From Falsigemmobacter intermedius (GTDB lineage Bacteria; Pseudomonadota; Alphaproteobacteria; Rhodobacterales; Rhodobacteraceae): a stretch of DNA of 64,000 bases. Below are positions 34,192 to 43,367 of this stretch, piece by piece; the first letter of the stretch is position 1; the number at the start of each line of letters is the position of its first letter. The DNA lies in contig NZ_SBLC01000003.1 in NCBI RefSeq assembly GCF_004054105.1, positions 156,686 to 220,685 on the forward strand. Direction: 5' to 3'. The translations under genes and the position numbers were made by a program. The notes below the pieces were generated by a model. The model ran no database searches. It saw only the letters and a list, made by a program, of their open reading frames with translations, and was not told the origin of the DNA.

Positions 34192-36480
34192 TCAGGCGTT
34201 GAGTGGCGGGGTTATTTGATCTTCCGCGGTTTCGGCGGCCTTTTCATCGTCAATGGTGAAGTGAAAGCCCTTCGGCAGGCTCTCTGCAAAGGCAATGTGA
34301 TCGGGCACCACGCCGGGGCCGGCGGTAAAAACCGCGCCGCCAAAATGCGGGGTCAGTCGGGACAACCGCCTCAGACGCTCTCCGGTCAACTCCTGATAAA
34401 AGGCTTCAAATTTTTCGGTGGCGCGCAGCTCAGCGATTTTGGCGCGATGGGCGGCGACGGCGGCCTCATGGGCGGCGCGAATTTCAGGATCGGCCATCAG
34501 CCGCTCCCATTCGGCCTGCAGCAGGGGCAGGCGGTTCCGGAGGCTGCAGTCTTCAACGACATTGTGGTTCATCCGAAACCAGTAGTGCAGCCCCTGATCG
34601 CGGTCGACGTGGTTCACCCGGCCACGGTCGCGTTTCACAAGAAAGCTCTCCGCAGAACGGACGGCGTAGTGGTTCAGTTGCACCCAGTCATAGCCCCAGG
34701 TCTCATTGGTTGAGCGCCAGCCGTTGCGGTAGATCTCTTTCGGCATCCGTTTGCCGGATCCGGTCAGCCAGATGATGCTTTCCCACAGATCCGGGCGCAG
34801 CCCCTTGGGGCGGTGAACGCCGAGTTTTTTGAAGATGTCGATCGTGCGAAAAAGGGTCTTAAACCCCCAGGCCTGATGCGGCTTGCGGATCAGTTCCGGC
34901 GCGCAGCGCGTGAACTGGCTGATCATGAAGCGATCCTCGAACCCGGCCACATCGCCATTGCCAAAAAGCCGCCAGGTCAATGAGATCATATTGGCACCGG
35001 GTGCGGCCTCTTCCATGGCGGCGAAGAGTGTCGGCAGGCGGCCATCCCCCAGTTTGATATTGATGAATTCATCGACATCCATGCAGATCGCCCAGTCAGA
35101 CTGCCGGATCACAGGCTCAGTCTCTGCGGCCTGTAGTGCCGCGTGCTGGGGCTTTAACTCTCCCCCAGGAACCCAGGGGTTCACGCGATGCTGCACCAGC
35201 CCCTTGCGTTGCAGCATTTCCAGCAGGGTATCGGTGCCGTCGGTGCAATCATTTGTATAGATCAGAAAATCGGTGACCCCTATGGCACGGTGCCAGGCCA
35301 GCCACTCCAGAATGAAGGGCGCTTCATTCTTCATCGTGGTGACGATGGCGGTTCTCGGCTCGGCGGGCGGGGTGAGGGCGGGGGCGACTGAGACCGGCGG
35401 ACGCACGGGTTTATGCCCGAAGAGATCCCCCGCCATGGCCAGCAGGGCCGGATCTTCGATCAGAGAGGTTTTGGGGGCCAGCTCCCCCGCGCTGCGGTCG
35501 GGAATGCGCAGGGCCATTGCGCGCAGGAAAGGCGCGACCAGGCTGCGATCGGGGCGGGCATAGGAGACGCGCCGGACCCGCCAGGTCTTCTCCAGTCCCG
35601 CGCGTTCAGGCGCCACGGCCCAGCGCGCCACGGCGTGGCGGGCGTCGAACTGACGACAGATGTGATCTGCAAAGACAGGCTCTGCACCGGGACGGATGCG
35701 CCAGGGATAGATGCGCTGCCCGATCAGCAGGATCACCCCCTCGGGGGCCGCCGCCGTGCGGCTGAAAAGATCCGCCTCGCCCTCTGCCCGGGGGGGCAGC
35801 CAGTCGCAGGGGTCGAGCAGCGCGACCGCCCGCGCCGAGCGCAGGAAGCGCCACTTCAGCGCCTCATGCAGTGCCATCTCGCCCAAAGGCGCCCGGAAGG
35901 GGTCCGGCTCTGGCGGCGTCATTCGGTCTTTGCCCGGTGCATCCGGGGCGAGGAAGGGATGGCTTTCCGGCCCGAGGCCCGGCTTTCCGGTCGGAAAATC
36001 AGGCTCCACCACCAGGATACGCAGCGGGCTTCCGGCCATAAGGGCCTGCAGCGCCCGGGCGAAATCCCCGGTCTCAGGGCCAGGGGGGGCACGATTGACG
36101 ATCAGCGCGCCGGTCAGTCCGTGATGGGTTGCGTGATAGCTCAGCCAGTCGCGCAGCATGGCCGGCGTTTCAGCCACGCGCAGCGCCAGCGCCACATTGC
36201 AACCGGCCAGAAATGCGCGGTCATCGGGAAGCCCCGGCGCAGGCGCCCCTTCCAGATCGGCGAGCCAGCTGCCGGAAATCTCGCGCAGTTCACGCAGCTT
36301 TCCCGTCCGTGGCAGGGCCGAGAGCACCGCTTCCTTTGAGCTGCCCCGCGCGAAGATCAGCCGCACGCGCCCCGGCTCAGCTCCATCCGCGATCGCGTCA
36401 AGCAGAACGGCGCCTGAGGGGCAGATCTGCGCCCGGAGACTGCGGCGCAGGAAGAGGGCAGGGTCAGGATTTTGAGGCAT
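34192..36480 (-). CDS. Glycosyltransferase family 2 protein with vestigial N-terminal domain
   Basis: 762 residues from ATG 36480 (MPQNPDPALFLRR); an upstream TTG frame is not used. The C-terminal half is a Glyco_tranf_2_4 type GT-A domain: TAIVTTMKNEAPFILEWLAW, then IGVTDFLIYTNDCTDGTDT and the metal site WAICMDVDEFINI (DVD). The N-terminal half contains a degenerate match to the same block (CNVALALRVAETPAMLRDWL, then SYHATHHGLTGALIVNR) without a clear DXD, suggesting an ancient duplication with one dead domain. The extreme C-terminus is acidic/helical. It probably transfers a sugar in surface polysaccharide synthesis; it is divergent from a second large glycosyltransferase and near an export lipoprotein and a KpsS-like gene. 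Confidence 0.82.
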   Translation of the reverse strand: MPQNPDPALFLRRSLRAQICPSGAVLLDAIADGAEPGRVRLIFARGSSKEAVLSALPRTGKLRELREISGSWLADLEGAPAPGLPDDRAFLAGCNVALALRVAETPAMLRDWLSYHATHHGLTGALIVNRAPPGPETGDFARALQALMAGSPLRILVVEPDFPTGKPGLGPESHPFLAPDAPGKDRMTPPEPDPFRAPLGEMALHEALKWRFLRSARAVALLDPCDWLPPRAEGEADLFSRTAAAPEGVILLIGQRIYPWRIRPGAEPVFADHICRQFDARHAVARWAVAPERAGLEKTWRVRRVSYARPDRSLVAPFLRAMALRIPDRSAGELAPKTSLIEDPALLAMAGDLFGHKPVRPPVSVAPALTPPAEPRTAIVTTMKNEAPFILEWLAWHRAIGVTDFLIYTNDCTDGTDTLLEMLQRKGLVQHRVNPWVPGGELKPQHAALQAAETEPVIRQSDWAICMDVDEFINIKLGDGRLPTLFAAMEEAAPGANMISLTWRLFGNGDVAGFEDRFMISQFTRCAPELIRKPHQAWGFKTLFRTIDIFKKLGVHRPKGLRPDLWESIIWLTGSGKRMPKEIYRNGWRSTNETWGYDWVQLNHYAVRSAESFLVKRDRGRVNHVDRDQGLHYWFRMNHNVVEDCSLRNRLPLLQAEWERLMADPEIRAAHEAAVAAHRAKIAELRATEKFEAFYQELTGERLRRLSRLTPHFGGAVFTAGPGVVPDHIAFAESLPKGFHFTIDDEKAAETAEDQITPPLNA

Positions 36481-36621
36481 TTCGCAGCATCCGGGCTGAT
36501 GTCCGCCACAGAGTTGCACCCGGAATGTTAAGGAACCAGTGCGAAAATCAAAACCTGAAGACAAATTCCGACCGGATTATCATGTTATCCGGAGAGTGCG
36601 GCAGGCAGGGGGCTTCGGGCT

Positions 36622-38850
36622 ATGGGCAGGGACTACAGGATCGGCGCGCTGTGGATCGGCGGCAGTCTGAGCTATCTTGAGCAGCTCTGCCTGAAAAGCT
36701 TTGTCGATGCCGGGCAGCCTATCGTGCTCTACACCTATGAGGGCGTCACCAATCCGCCCGCCGGCGTCGAGTTGCGTGACGCCGCTGAGATCCTGCCGCT
36801 GACCGGGTTTCTGCGCCATGGCCGCACGGGCTCTCCGGCGCTGCATTCCGATCTCTTTCGCTATCACATGCTGGCAAAGCAGCCCGATATGATCTGGGCG
36901 GATACCGATGCCTATTGTCTGCGCCCCTTCACCACGCCGAACGGGCATTTCTACGCCTGGGAGAGTGATCACGGTTTGAACGGCGGCGTTCTGGGTCTGC
37001 CCCCCGACAGTGAGACTCTGCGTGCGCTCCTGGACTTTACCTCTGATGAATATGCCATTCCGCCCTGGTTCAGCGCCGCCGAGCAGGACCGTCTGCGAAT
37101 GCTGCGCGACGCGGGCGCGCCCGTTCATGCGGCGGATCAGCCCTGGGGCGTCTGGGGCCCGGCGGCGCTGACCCATTTTCTGAAGGCGACGGGTGAGGTG
37201 AAATACGCCCTGCCACGGGTGGCGCTTTATCCCTTTCACTACCGCGACCGGCGGCAGATGTTGAAGCCGGGGGTGCGGATTGAGGATTATGTCACCGCAG
37301 AGACTTACTCCGTTCATTTCTATGGGCGGCGGATGCGGGCCCGCATTCTCTCCACAGAGCCCGAGGGTGTGCCGCGTCCGGGCAGCGTCATCGGGCGTCT
37401 TTTGAAGGCGCATGGCATTGATCCGCGCGCAGCCCCGCTGCCGGGGTTTGTGGCTGCCGGGAAACTCCTGCCTGCTGAGGCGCCCCCGGCGATGCCCCCC
37501 GCGCTTGCGGTCGCAGAGGCTGAGGAACTGTCGCTCACCTCTGTTGCGGATCTGACGGGGGCTGCGGTCGGGGATCTTCTGGCACTCTGGCAAAAGACCG
37601 GCTGCGACATCAGTCTTTTCGATGCGGATCCCTCAGGGCCTTTCGCGGGGGGCGGCTCTGCGGGGGCCACGAGTGACAGCCTTCTGTCCCGGGGGGTGCC
37701 AGCCGGAAAGCTGCATCTGATTTCGGGGCCGGAAGATATTCGCCCCGTTGATCTGATCCTCAACCTCGATGGTTTCGGGGCGCGGTGGAAGCAGCCGCTG
37801 TCACCCGTGGTGATCGGGGCGCTGAGCCATGCGGACACGCTTTTGCTGAGTGATATCCGCAAAGGCCGCGGTGCCTGGCACTGGCTTAAAGCGCTCGGAC
37901 CCACAGAGGCGCTGGGCGAGGCCGCCGGACTGACACGGGTTTGCACGCGCACTGCGAAAAGTGAGGTGCAGCCCGGCTGGGCAGGTCTGGCCCGGGAACT
38001 GGCGGGCGATACCGGTTTTTTTGAGGATCTTGGCGAGCACAGTTTCCTCTTCATCCCCCGCTCTGAGAAGGTGCTGGTCGTCACCTTCGACAATCTCGAT
38101 ATTGCGATGAACAAGCGGGAAGACCGTCGTCCATGGGGATTTGACTTTATCGAAAAGCAGGGCTGGTCGATGCTGGGCGTGATGGCCGCAGGCTGGACCT
38201 GGTATCGCGATCGCGCTGTCAGCGCGATGTTTGAGCGGCTGCGTGACGAAGGTTTTTTTGCGCGTTTCGAACGGGTTGTCTTTTACGGGGCCTCGATGGG
38301 CGGCTATGCGGCGGCGGCTTTTTCGGGGGCGGCGCCGGGGGCAGCAGTGGTGGCAATCTCGCCGCAATCCACCCTGGATCGCAGCCTCGTGCCCTGGGAA
38401 AGCCGGTATAAAACCGCCTGGGGGCGTGATTTTTCCGGGCCTTTCGGCGATGCGGCAGAGGTGAGTTCCGCAGCGTCGAAGCTGGTGGTGCTTTATGATC
38501 CCTATGAGCCGCTCGATGCCGCACATGTGGCGCGGTTCAGGGGTGGTAATGTGATGCGGCTTCCGGCGCCGCTTCTGGGGCATCGGCTCGGCTCATCGCT
38601 CTCGCAGATGGGGGTCCTGTCTGAGATCATCCTCGCCGCGCTTGATGGCAGCCTTAAGCCGCAGGAGTTCTACAGGGCTCTGCGCGCGCGGCGCAGCTTT
38701 CCGCGCTATCAGCGGGAGTTGTTCGCCAAAGCCATGGCAAGAGGGCATCGCAAACTGGCCCTGCGCATGGCGGAGCGCGCTTTGCAGCTGAATGACAACC
38801 GGCCGCTGCGCCAGGCCCTGCGTCAGGCGCGTGCCGGGGGAGAGGGCTGA
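36622..38850 (+). CDS. Fusion protein: DXD glycosyltransferase plus alpha/beta-hydrolase-like domain
   Basis: 742 residues. The N-terminal third is a GT-A glycosyltransferase of the GT32/TcdA-like group: SDLFRYHML at residues 76-84 and the metal motif ADTD at 93-96 (IWADTDAYCLRPF), followed by SDHGLNGGVLGLPPDSETL. A long linker (about 270-480) leads to a hydrolase-like domain: strand VLVVTFDNLD, nucleophile elbow YGASMGGYAAAAF with Ser558, a candidate acid in VVLYDPYEPLDAAHV, and a candidate His in LLGHRLGSSL. A short TPR-like helical tail follows (MAERALQLNDNRPLRQAL). The combination suggests addition of a sugar and O-acylation or deacylation of the same polysaccharide; no experiment is known to me. 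Confidence 0.75.
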   Translation: MGRDYRIGALWIGGSLSYLEQLCLKSFVDAGQPIVLYTYEGVTNPPAGVELRDAAEILPLTGFLRHGRTGSPALHSDLFRYHMLAKQPDMIWADTDAYCLRPFTTPNGHFYAWESDHGLNGGVLGLPPDSETLRALLDFTSDEYAIPPWFSAAEQDRLRMLRDAGAPVHAADQPWGVWGPAALTHFLKATGEVKYALPRVALYPFHYRDRRQMLKPGVRIEDYVTAETYSVHFYGRRMRARILSTEPEGVPRPGSVIGRLLKAHGIDPRAAPLPGFVAAGKLLPAEAPPAMPPALAVAEAEELSLTSVADLTGAAVGDLLALWQKTGCDISLFDADPSGPFAGGGSAGATSDSLLSRGVPAGKLHLISGPEDIRPVDLILNLDGFGARWKQPLSPVVIGALSHADTLLLSDIRKGRGAWHWLKALGPTEALGEAAGLTRVCTRTAKSEVQPGWAGLARELAGDTGFFEDLGEHSFLFIPRSEKVLVVTFDNLDIAMNKREDRRPWGFDFIEKQGWSMLGVMAAGWTWYRDRAVSAMFERLRDEGFFARFERVVFYGASMGGYAAAAFSGAAPGAAVVAISPQSTLDRSLVPWESRYKTAWGRDFSGPFGDAAEVSSAASKLVVLYDPYEPLDAAHVARFRGGNVMRLPAPLLGHRLGSSLSQMGVLSEIILAALDGSLKPQEFYRALRARRSFPRYQRELFAKAMARGHRKLALRMAERALQLNDNRPLRQALRQARAGGEG

Positions 38851-38937
38851 CGGCCGTCGGGCAGGGGGAGCGTCTGCCCGGCCAGGTCATAAAAAACCGG
38901 CCCGCAGGGGGTCGGTTCTGATCCCATGTCGCTGCGC

Positions 38938-40074
38938 TCAACCGCCTGAGGCGGAGCGCAGGCTGTCCGCCGCAGAGCTTGCGCCGGTCAGCGCGCTCAG
39001 GGTTTTTTGCCACTGCACGTAAGGTGCTTCGGTCACATAGACGGTGTCTCCGTCCCGCACCACGAAATCGCGGGCGTGGAACATCCCCATGGGCTGCGTC
39101 AGATCCAGCACATAGACCATCCGCTGGTCACCCTGCAGATCACTGCGGCCAAGCACCTTGTTGGCGATGCTCGCAGGCTCATTACGGAAGACGAAAACGC
39201 CCGTCGGATCGGCCAGATAGGTGTTCAGCCCCCCGACCTGGGCAATCGCCTCAATAGCCGAGAGGGTGCGGGTGTCAAAAGGAACGCGGGTCTGGGTGCC
39301 GGTCGCCCCCAGGGCCACAAAGGCGCGGCGGTCTTCTTCGACGACGATCTTATCGCCCGGGCGCAGGGCGATATCCGCCTTCGGGTTTTCATAGATATCC
39401 TGCAGCCAGACCTTGCGGGTGGTGCCCCCGCGGGTCACGCGGACCTGGGCCACGGCCGGCTGAATCGAGACACCGCCTGCGCGTGAGAGCATGCCCAGAA
39501 GCGAGCGGGTCGGTCGCTCAATCGCATAGACTCCCTGCGCGGTCACGCCGCCAGAGACCGATACGGTCGAGCCGTCACCGGCCAGGCGTGAGACCATGAC
39601 CTGCGGATCCGGGGTCTGGCTTTCAAGCTCTTTGGTGATGGCGGCGCGCAGCTGGTCCGGCGTGCGGCCTGCGGCTTTCAGGCGCCCGGCATAGGGGACG
39701 AAGATATAGCCCTGATCGTCCACCTGAACATCGGTCAGCACCGAGAGCCGCTCTCCGGCCACGGAGAGCAGGGGCTCATCTTTGACGTTCTCAAAGATAT
39801 TGAGGTTGACCACATCGCCGGGGTTGATGCGATCTGCCGTCACGCGGCCCGCGGCGGCAAAACTTTGCGGGAAGCTCAGATCGGGGACCACGGCGGTGGC
39901 GCGGGTCACACGGTCATTGACGGAGACGACAAAGGCATCGCCCTGCTGCATGACGCTGCCGGCGAAAATTTCGCGCTTGCTGGGTCCCGACCTGGGCAGG
40001 CCGCAGCCTGCGAGGGCGATCACGCAAAGGCTCAGGACCAGACGACTGGCCCCGGATCTGACTTCTGATCTCAC
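38938..40074 (-). CDS. Polysaccharide export outer-membrane lipoprotein (Wza/KpsD-like)
   Basis: 378 residues. Type II signal with lipobox LCVIALAGC (lipidated Cys at about 24). The Poly_export domain follows: RINPGDVVNLNIFENVKDEP, DVQVDDQGYIFVPYAGRLKA and GRTPDQLRAAITKELES, then SLBB repeats (SVSGGVTAQGVYAI, ALRPGDKIVVEED) and a C-terminal amphipathic segment. It would form the periplasm/outer-membrane channel for capsule or exopolysaccharide. It lies 99 bases upstream of nothing on its own strand: its partner is the KpsS-like gene, separated by a 99-base gap and on the same strand. Confidence 0.9.
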   Translation of the reverse strand: MRSEVRSGASRLVLSLCVIALAGCGLPRSGPSKREIFAGSVMQQGDAFVVSVNDRVTRATAVVPDLSFPQSFAAAGRVTADRINPGDVVNLNIFENVKDEPLLSVAGERLSVLTDVQVDDQGYIFVPYAGRLKAAGRTPDQLRAAITKELESQTPDPQVMVSRLAGDGSTVSVSGGVTAQGVYAIERPTRSLLGMLSRAGGVSIQPAVAQVRVTRGGTTRKVWLQDIYENPKADIALRPGDKIVVEEDRRAFVALGATGTQTRVPFDTRTLSAIEAIAQVGGLNTYLADPTGVFVFRNEPASIANKVLGRSDLQGDQRMVYVLDLTQPMGMFHARDFVVRDGDTVYVTEAPYVQWQKTLSALTGASSAADSLRSASGG

Positions 40075-40173
40075 TGCTCGGTCTCCTCGTCGGACCTGTT
40101 TTATATTTTGGCACTCACGCTAGCCGAACATGCTGCACCGTTCCAGTACACAATGTCGCACCCCCTCTGATGG

Positions 40174-41475
40174 TCAGATGATCAGCCGCAACTGTTGCCG
40201 CGGTGCCGCGCAGCCGCTGAGCAGCGCAGAATAGGGGTCTTCCGGCGCCAGCATCAGATCCACCACCTGCCGCAGCAGCGCGCGGCGTCCGCGGGACGAG
40301 TAATAGCCGCCCACCAGCTGGCTCGTCTCGAGAAGGAAGCGCCGGTAGTCGCGATAGGCTTTCAAATCCGGGCGACGGGGGGCGCGAAAAAACTCGGGCA
40401 GAGGCTGATCGCTCAGGAATTCCGGCTGCTGATAGACCGCACGGCCAAAGGCCTTGAGCGGCATCCCGCGCCAGAGCGCCTGCTGCGCAGCGGTGGAATT
40501 GACCGTCACTGCCGTGCGCGCGTGGTTCAGAAGCCGCGCCAGTTTGCCGCCACCTACATAGTGCACCCGCTCTGACAACCCGAGGCGCGCAGACTCTCGG
40601 GTGATGGCGGCCTCAATTCCGGCGCGGCCGTCTTCCAGGGGATGGGCTTTGAAGACGAGATGATGGTGCAGCGGTGCCCCCTGGGCGAAGCCCTCAAGGA
40701 CCAGAGTGATGAACTCGGGCATCGAGGTGAAGGGCGAATGCATCTGAAAGCTGGAATCATGTTCCAGCTGCAGCAGCACCAGGTGATAGGGAAAGCCGCC
40801 CCTGGCAATCGCCTGCTCGGCCTGCCACCGCCGCAAGCGGTGCAGCGGCATCAAAAGCAGCCGCTTGAGGTAGAGGCGAAATTCCTGAAGCACGGTGATC
40901 GAGCGGTGGGGGCGGAAGTTCCGGTAGCGCCCGTTCAGCGCCATGACAAAGAAATGATAGGCTGCACCGTAAAAGATATGCTGGCGCAGATCGCCCCAGA
41001 CGGCGGGCACTTCGGGCACCTCATCCTCGCCCCGGGTCAGGGCGCGGCGCATCTCTTCGAGCGTCAGATCCATCAGCCGGGAATTGCCGTTTGAGCCGCC
41101 GCGTTCATAGGTCACCCAATAGGGACGCAGATAGCCTTCCTCAAAGATATGGATGCGCAGACCTGCGGCGCGGGCGATCTCAATGGCGCGGGCGTGGATG
41201 GGGCGGGTGTCGCCGTAAAGCACCAGATCGGTGATCTGCCGGTCTTTGATCAGCCGTGAGAATTCTGCGGGCCAGTCCTCCGGGGTTCCGGTCCAGGCGA
41301 TATAGCTGGATTTTTCCGGCCAGAAGACCTGATCGCCCCGGTTGAACCCCACCCGCCAGACCGCGCAGCCCGCGGCCCTTAACTGCGCGCCGAGTTTTGC
41401 AAAGAAGGGGCCGTGCGGGCCCTGAAGCAGCAGGAAGCTGCGGGGCGCCAGCGGAGGGCGGGGCAAATCCGTCAT
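40174..41475 (-). CDS. Capsule biosynthesis protein, KpsS-like (PF05159)
   Basis: 433 residues from ATG 41475 (MTDLPRPPLAPRSFLLLQGP); the GTG at 41514 is possible but has no better ribosome site. PF05159 capsule-synthesis signature: FLLLQGPHGPFFAKLGAQLR, YGDTRPIHARAIEIAR, HIFEEGYLRPYWVTYE, then VFKAHPLEDGRAGIE and VTVNSTAAQQALWRGMPLKA. In group 2/3 capsules KpsS/KpsC are Kdo transferases that build the lipid-linked Kdo primer. No KpsC-like partner or KpsMT transporter is in the window. Together with the lipoprotein gene it argues for a lipid-anchored capsule. Confidence 0.88.
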   Translation of the reverse strand: MTDLPRPPLAPRSFLLLQGPHGPFFAKLGAQLRAAGCAVWRVGFNRGDQVFWPEKSSYIAWTGTPEDWPAEFSRLIKDRQITDLVLYGDTRPIHARAIEIARAAGLRIHIFEEGYLRPYWVTYERGGSNGNSRLMDLTLEEMRRALTRGEDEVPEVPAVWGDLRQHIFYGAAYHFFVMALNGRYRNFRPHRSITVLQEFRLYLKRLLLMPLHRLRRWQAEQAIARGGFPYHLVLLQLEHDSSFQMHSPFTSMPEFITLVLEGFAQGAPLHHHLVFKAHPLEDGRAGIEAAITRESARLGLSERVHYVGGGKLARLLNHARTAVTVNSTAAQQALWRGMPLKAFGRAVYQQPEFLSDQPLPEFFRAPRRPDLKAYRDYRRFLLETSQLVGGYYSSRGRRALLRQVVDLMLAPEDPYSALLSGCAAPRQQLRLII

Positions 41476-41690
41476 GTTAAAGACCACTTCAAAAACCGCG
41501 AAATGGCGGCTCACAGGAAAAGCAAAGCACAGGCATCGGGAAACGCGGAGAAATCAAAGCGGTTGCGCCCCCGTTTTTTGACAGAACACAGCCCTGTGGC
41601 ACGATCAAGGCAGGGTGAAGGCAGCGCTGCTTCCCTCAGCGCGGCGGATCGTTTAGGGAAAGGCATCATTTCCCAAGGCGGAGGCGGAGC

Positions 41691-42308
41691 ATGTTCACGG
41701 GGATTATCACGGATATCGGTGAGGTCGTGTCATCTGAGCAGCGCGGCGATCTGCGGGCGCGGATTGCCACCGCTTATGATCCTGAGACCATTGATCTCGG
41801 GGCCTCGATCGCCTCGGACGGTGTGTGCCTGACGGTGATCGCGCGCGGCACCGAGGGCGGGCGCAACTGGTATGACGTTGAGATTTCGGCCGAGACGGTC
41901 AGCAAGACCAATATCAGCGCTGAGACCTGGCAGCCGGGCAAACGTCTGAACCTTGAGCGTGCGCTGAAGGTCGGTGACGAGCTGGGCGGCCATATCGTCT
42001 CGGGCCATGTGGATGGTCTGGCCGAAGTGATCGCTGTGCGCCCCGAAGGCGACAGCCTGCGCGTGACCTTCCGTGCTCCGCGGGAGCTGGCCGGTTTCAT
42101 CGCGCCGAAAGGCTCGGTCGCGCTGAACGGCACTTCGCTGACGGTGAATGAGGTCGACGGCACCGATTTCGGGATCAACTTCATCCCTCATACCCAGACG
42201 CAGACCACCTGGGGCGGGGTGAAGACCGGCGATAAGATCAATCTCGAGATCGATACCATGGCGCGTTATGTGGCGCGGCTGCGCGACTGGGCGGCGGCGG
42301 GCAACTGA
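41691..42308 (+). CDS. ribE: Riboflavin synthase, alpha subunit
   Basis: 205 residues. Dismutates two 6,7-dimethyl-8-ribityllumazines into riboflavin and the pyrimidine precursor. Two similar lumazine-synthase-fold barrels: MFTGIITDIGEV at the start and GGHIVSGHVDGLAEVI, then ALNGTSLTVNEVDG in the second. No FMN riboswitch is recognised upstream, and ribD/ribH/ribBA are not adjacent. It is 3 bases from prfA. Confidence 0.95.
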   Translation: MFTGIITDIGEVVSSEQRGDLRARIATAYDPETIDLGASIASDGVCLTVIARGTEGGRNWYDVEISAETVSKTNISAETWQPGKRLNLERALKVGDELGGHIVSGHVDGLAEVIAVRPEGDSLRVTFRAPRELAGFIAPKGSVALNGTSLTVNEVDGTDFGINFIPHTQTQTTWGGVKTGDKINLEIDTMARYVARLRDWAAAGN

Positions 42309-42311
42309 CGG

Positions 42312-43367
42312 ATGCTGCCGGTCGCAAAGCTTGAACAGATCCTTTCGCGTTTCGAATATCTCGAAGCGCAGCTTGCGGCCGGACCGGCTGCCTCTGAAAT
42401 CGCGCAGATCAGCCGCGATTATGCAGACCTGAAGCCGGTGGTTGAAGAGATCAACCGCTGGCGCGACCTTGAGGCGGGGATCGCCCAGGCCGAAGAGATG
42501 CTGGCCGATCCCGATATGAAGGCGCTGGCTGAGGAAGAGCTGAGCCTTCTGCGCGACGAGCTTCCCCGGGTGGAACACAGCCTGCGGCTGGCGCTTCTGC
42601 CCAAAGACGCCGCCGATGCGCGTCCGGCGATCCTTGAGATCCGCCCCGGCACGGGAGGAGAAGAAGCCTCGCTTTTTGCCGGGGATCTGCTGCGGATGTA
42701 TCAGCGCTTTGCCGAAAATTCGGGCTGGCAGTTTCAGCTTCTGGAACTGAGCGAGTCTGATCTTGGCGGTGTCAAAGAGGCCATGGCCCGCATCGTGGGC
42801 GAGGGCGTCTTTGCGCGGATGAAATTCGAATCCGGTGTGCATCGTGTGCAGCGCGTGCCGACCACCGAATCGGGCGGTCGCATCCACACTTCCGCCGCCA
42901 CCGTCGCGGTGCTGCCTGAGGCGGAGGAGGTGGATATCGACATCCCCGCACAGGACATCCGCATCGACACCATGCGCGCCTCGGGCGCAGGCGGGCAGCA
43001 TGTGAACACCACCGACTCGGCGGTGCGGATCACCCATCTCCCGACCGGGATCATTGTGACCTCCTCTGAGAAGTCGCAGCACCAGAACCGCGCCAATGCC
43101 ATGGCCGTCCTGCGCGCGCGGCTTTACGATCTCGAACGTCAGGCCCGCGATGAGGCCCGGGCGGCGGATCGCAAAACCCAGGTGGGGTCGGGCGATCGCT
43201 CAGAGCGCATCCGGACCTATAACTTTCCTCAGGGCCGTCTGACGGATCACCGCATTAACCTGACGCTTTATAAGCTCGATCAGGTCATGCAGGGCGATCT
43301 GGGGGAAGTGATTGACGCGCTGGTCGCCGAAGATCAGGCCGCGCGACTGGCAGAGGCCACGCAATGA
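42312..43367 (+). CDS. prfA: Peptide chain release factor 1
   Basis: 351 residues. Reads UAA/UAG in the ribosomal A site and triggers peptidyl-tRNA hydrolysis. The catalytic GGQ is in [20 protein letters not shown]; the domain that recognises the stop codon lies in the preceding segment (about 180-215). GGQ methylation by the PrmC encoded next is expected; the two genes overlap by four bases. Confidence 0.97.
   Translation: MLPVAKLEQILSRFEYLEAQLAAGPAASEIAQISRDYADLKPVVEEINRWRDLEAGIAQAEEMLADPDMKALAEEELSLLRDELPRVEHSLRLALLPKDAADARPAILEIRPGTGGEEASLFAGDLLRMYQRFAENSGWQFQLLELSESDLGGVKEAMARIVGEGVFARMKFESGVHRVQRVPTTESGGRIHTSAATVAVLPEAEEVDIDIPAQDIRIDTMRASGAGGQHVNTTDSAVRITHLPTGIIVTSSEKSQHQNRANAMAVLRARLYDLERQARDEARAADRKTQVGSGDRSERIRTYNFPQGRLTDHRINLTLYKLDQVMQGDLGEVIDALVAEDQAARLAEATQ

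Noticed and set aside
34192..41475. Horizontally acquired genomic island
   Set aside because: The polysaccharide genes have similar GC richness to their neighbours, and there is no tRNA, integrase or direct repeat at the borders; foreign origin is not supported.
41476..41690. FMN riboswitch before ribE
   Set aside because: The conserved FMN-aptamer sequence blocks are not seen.
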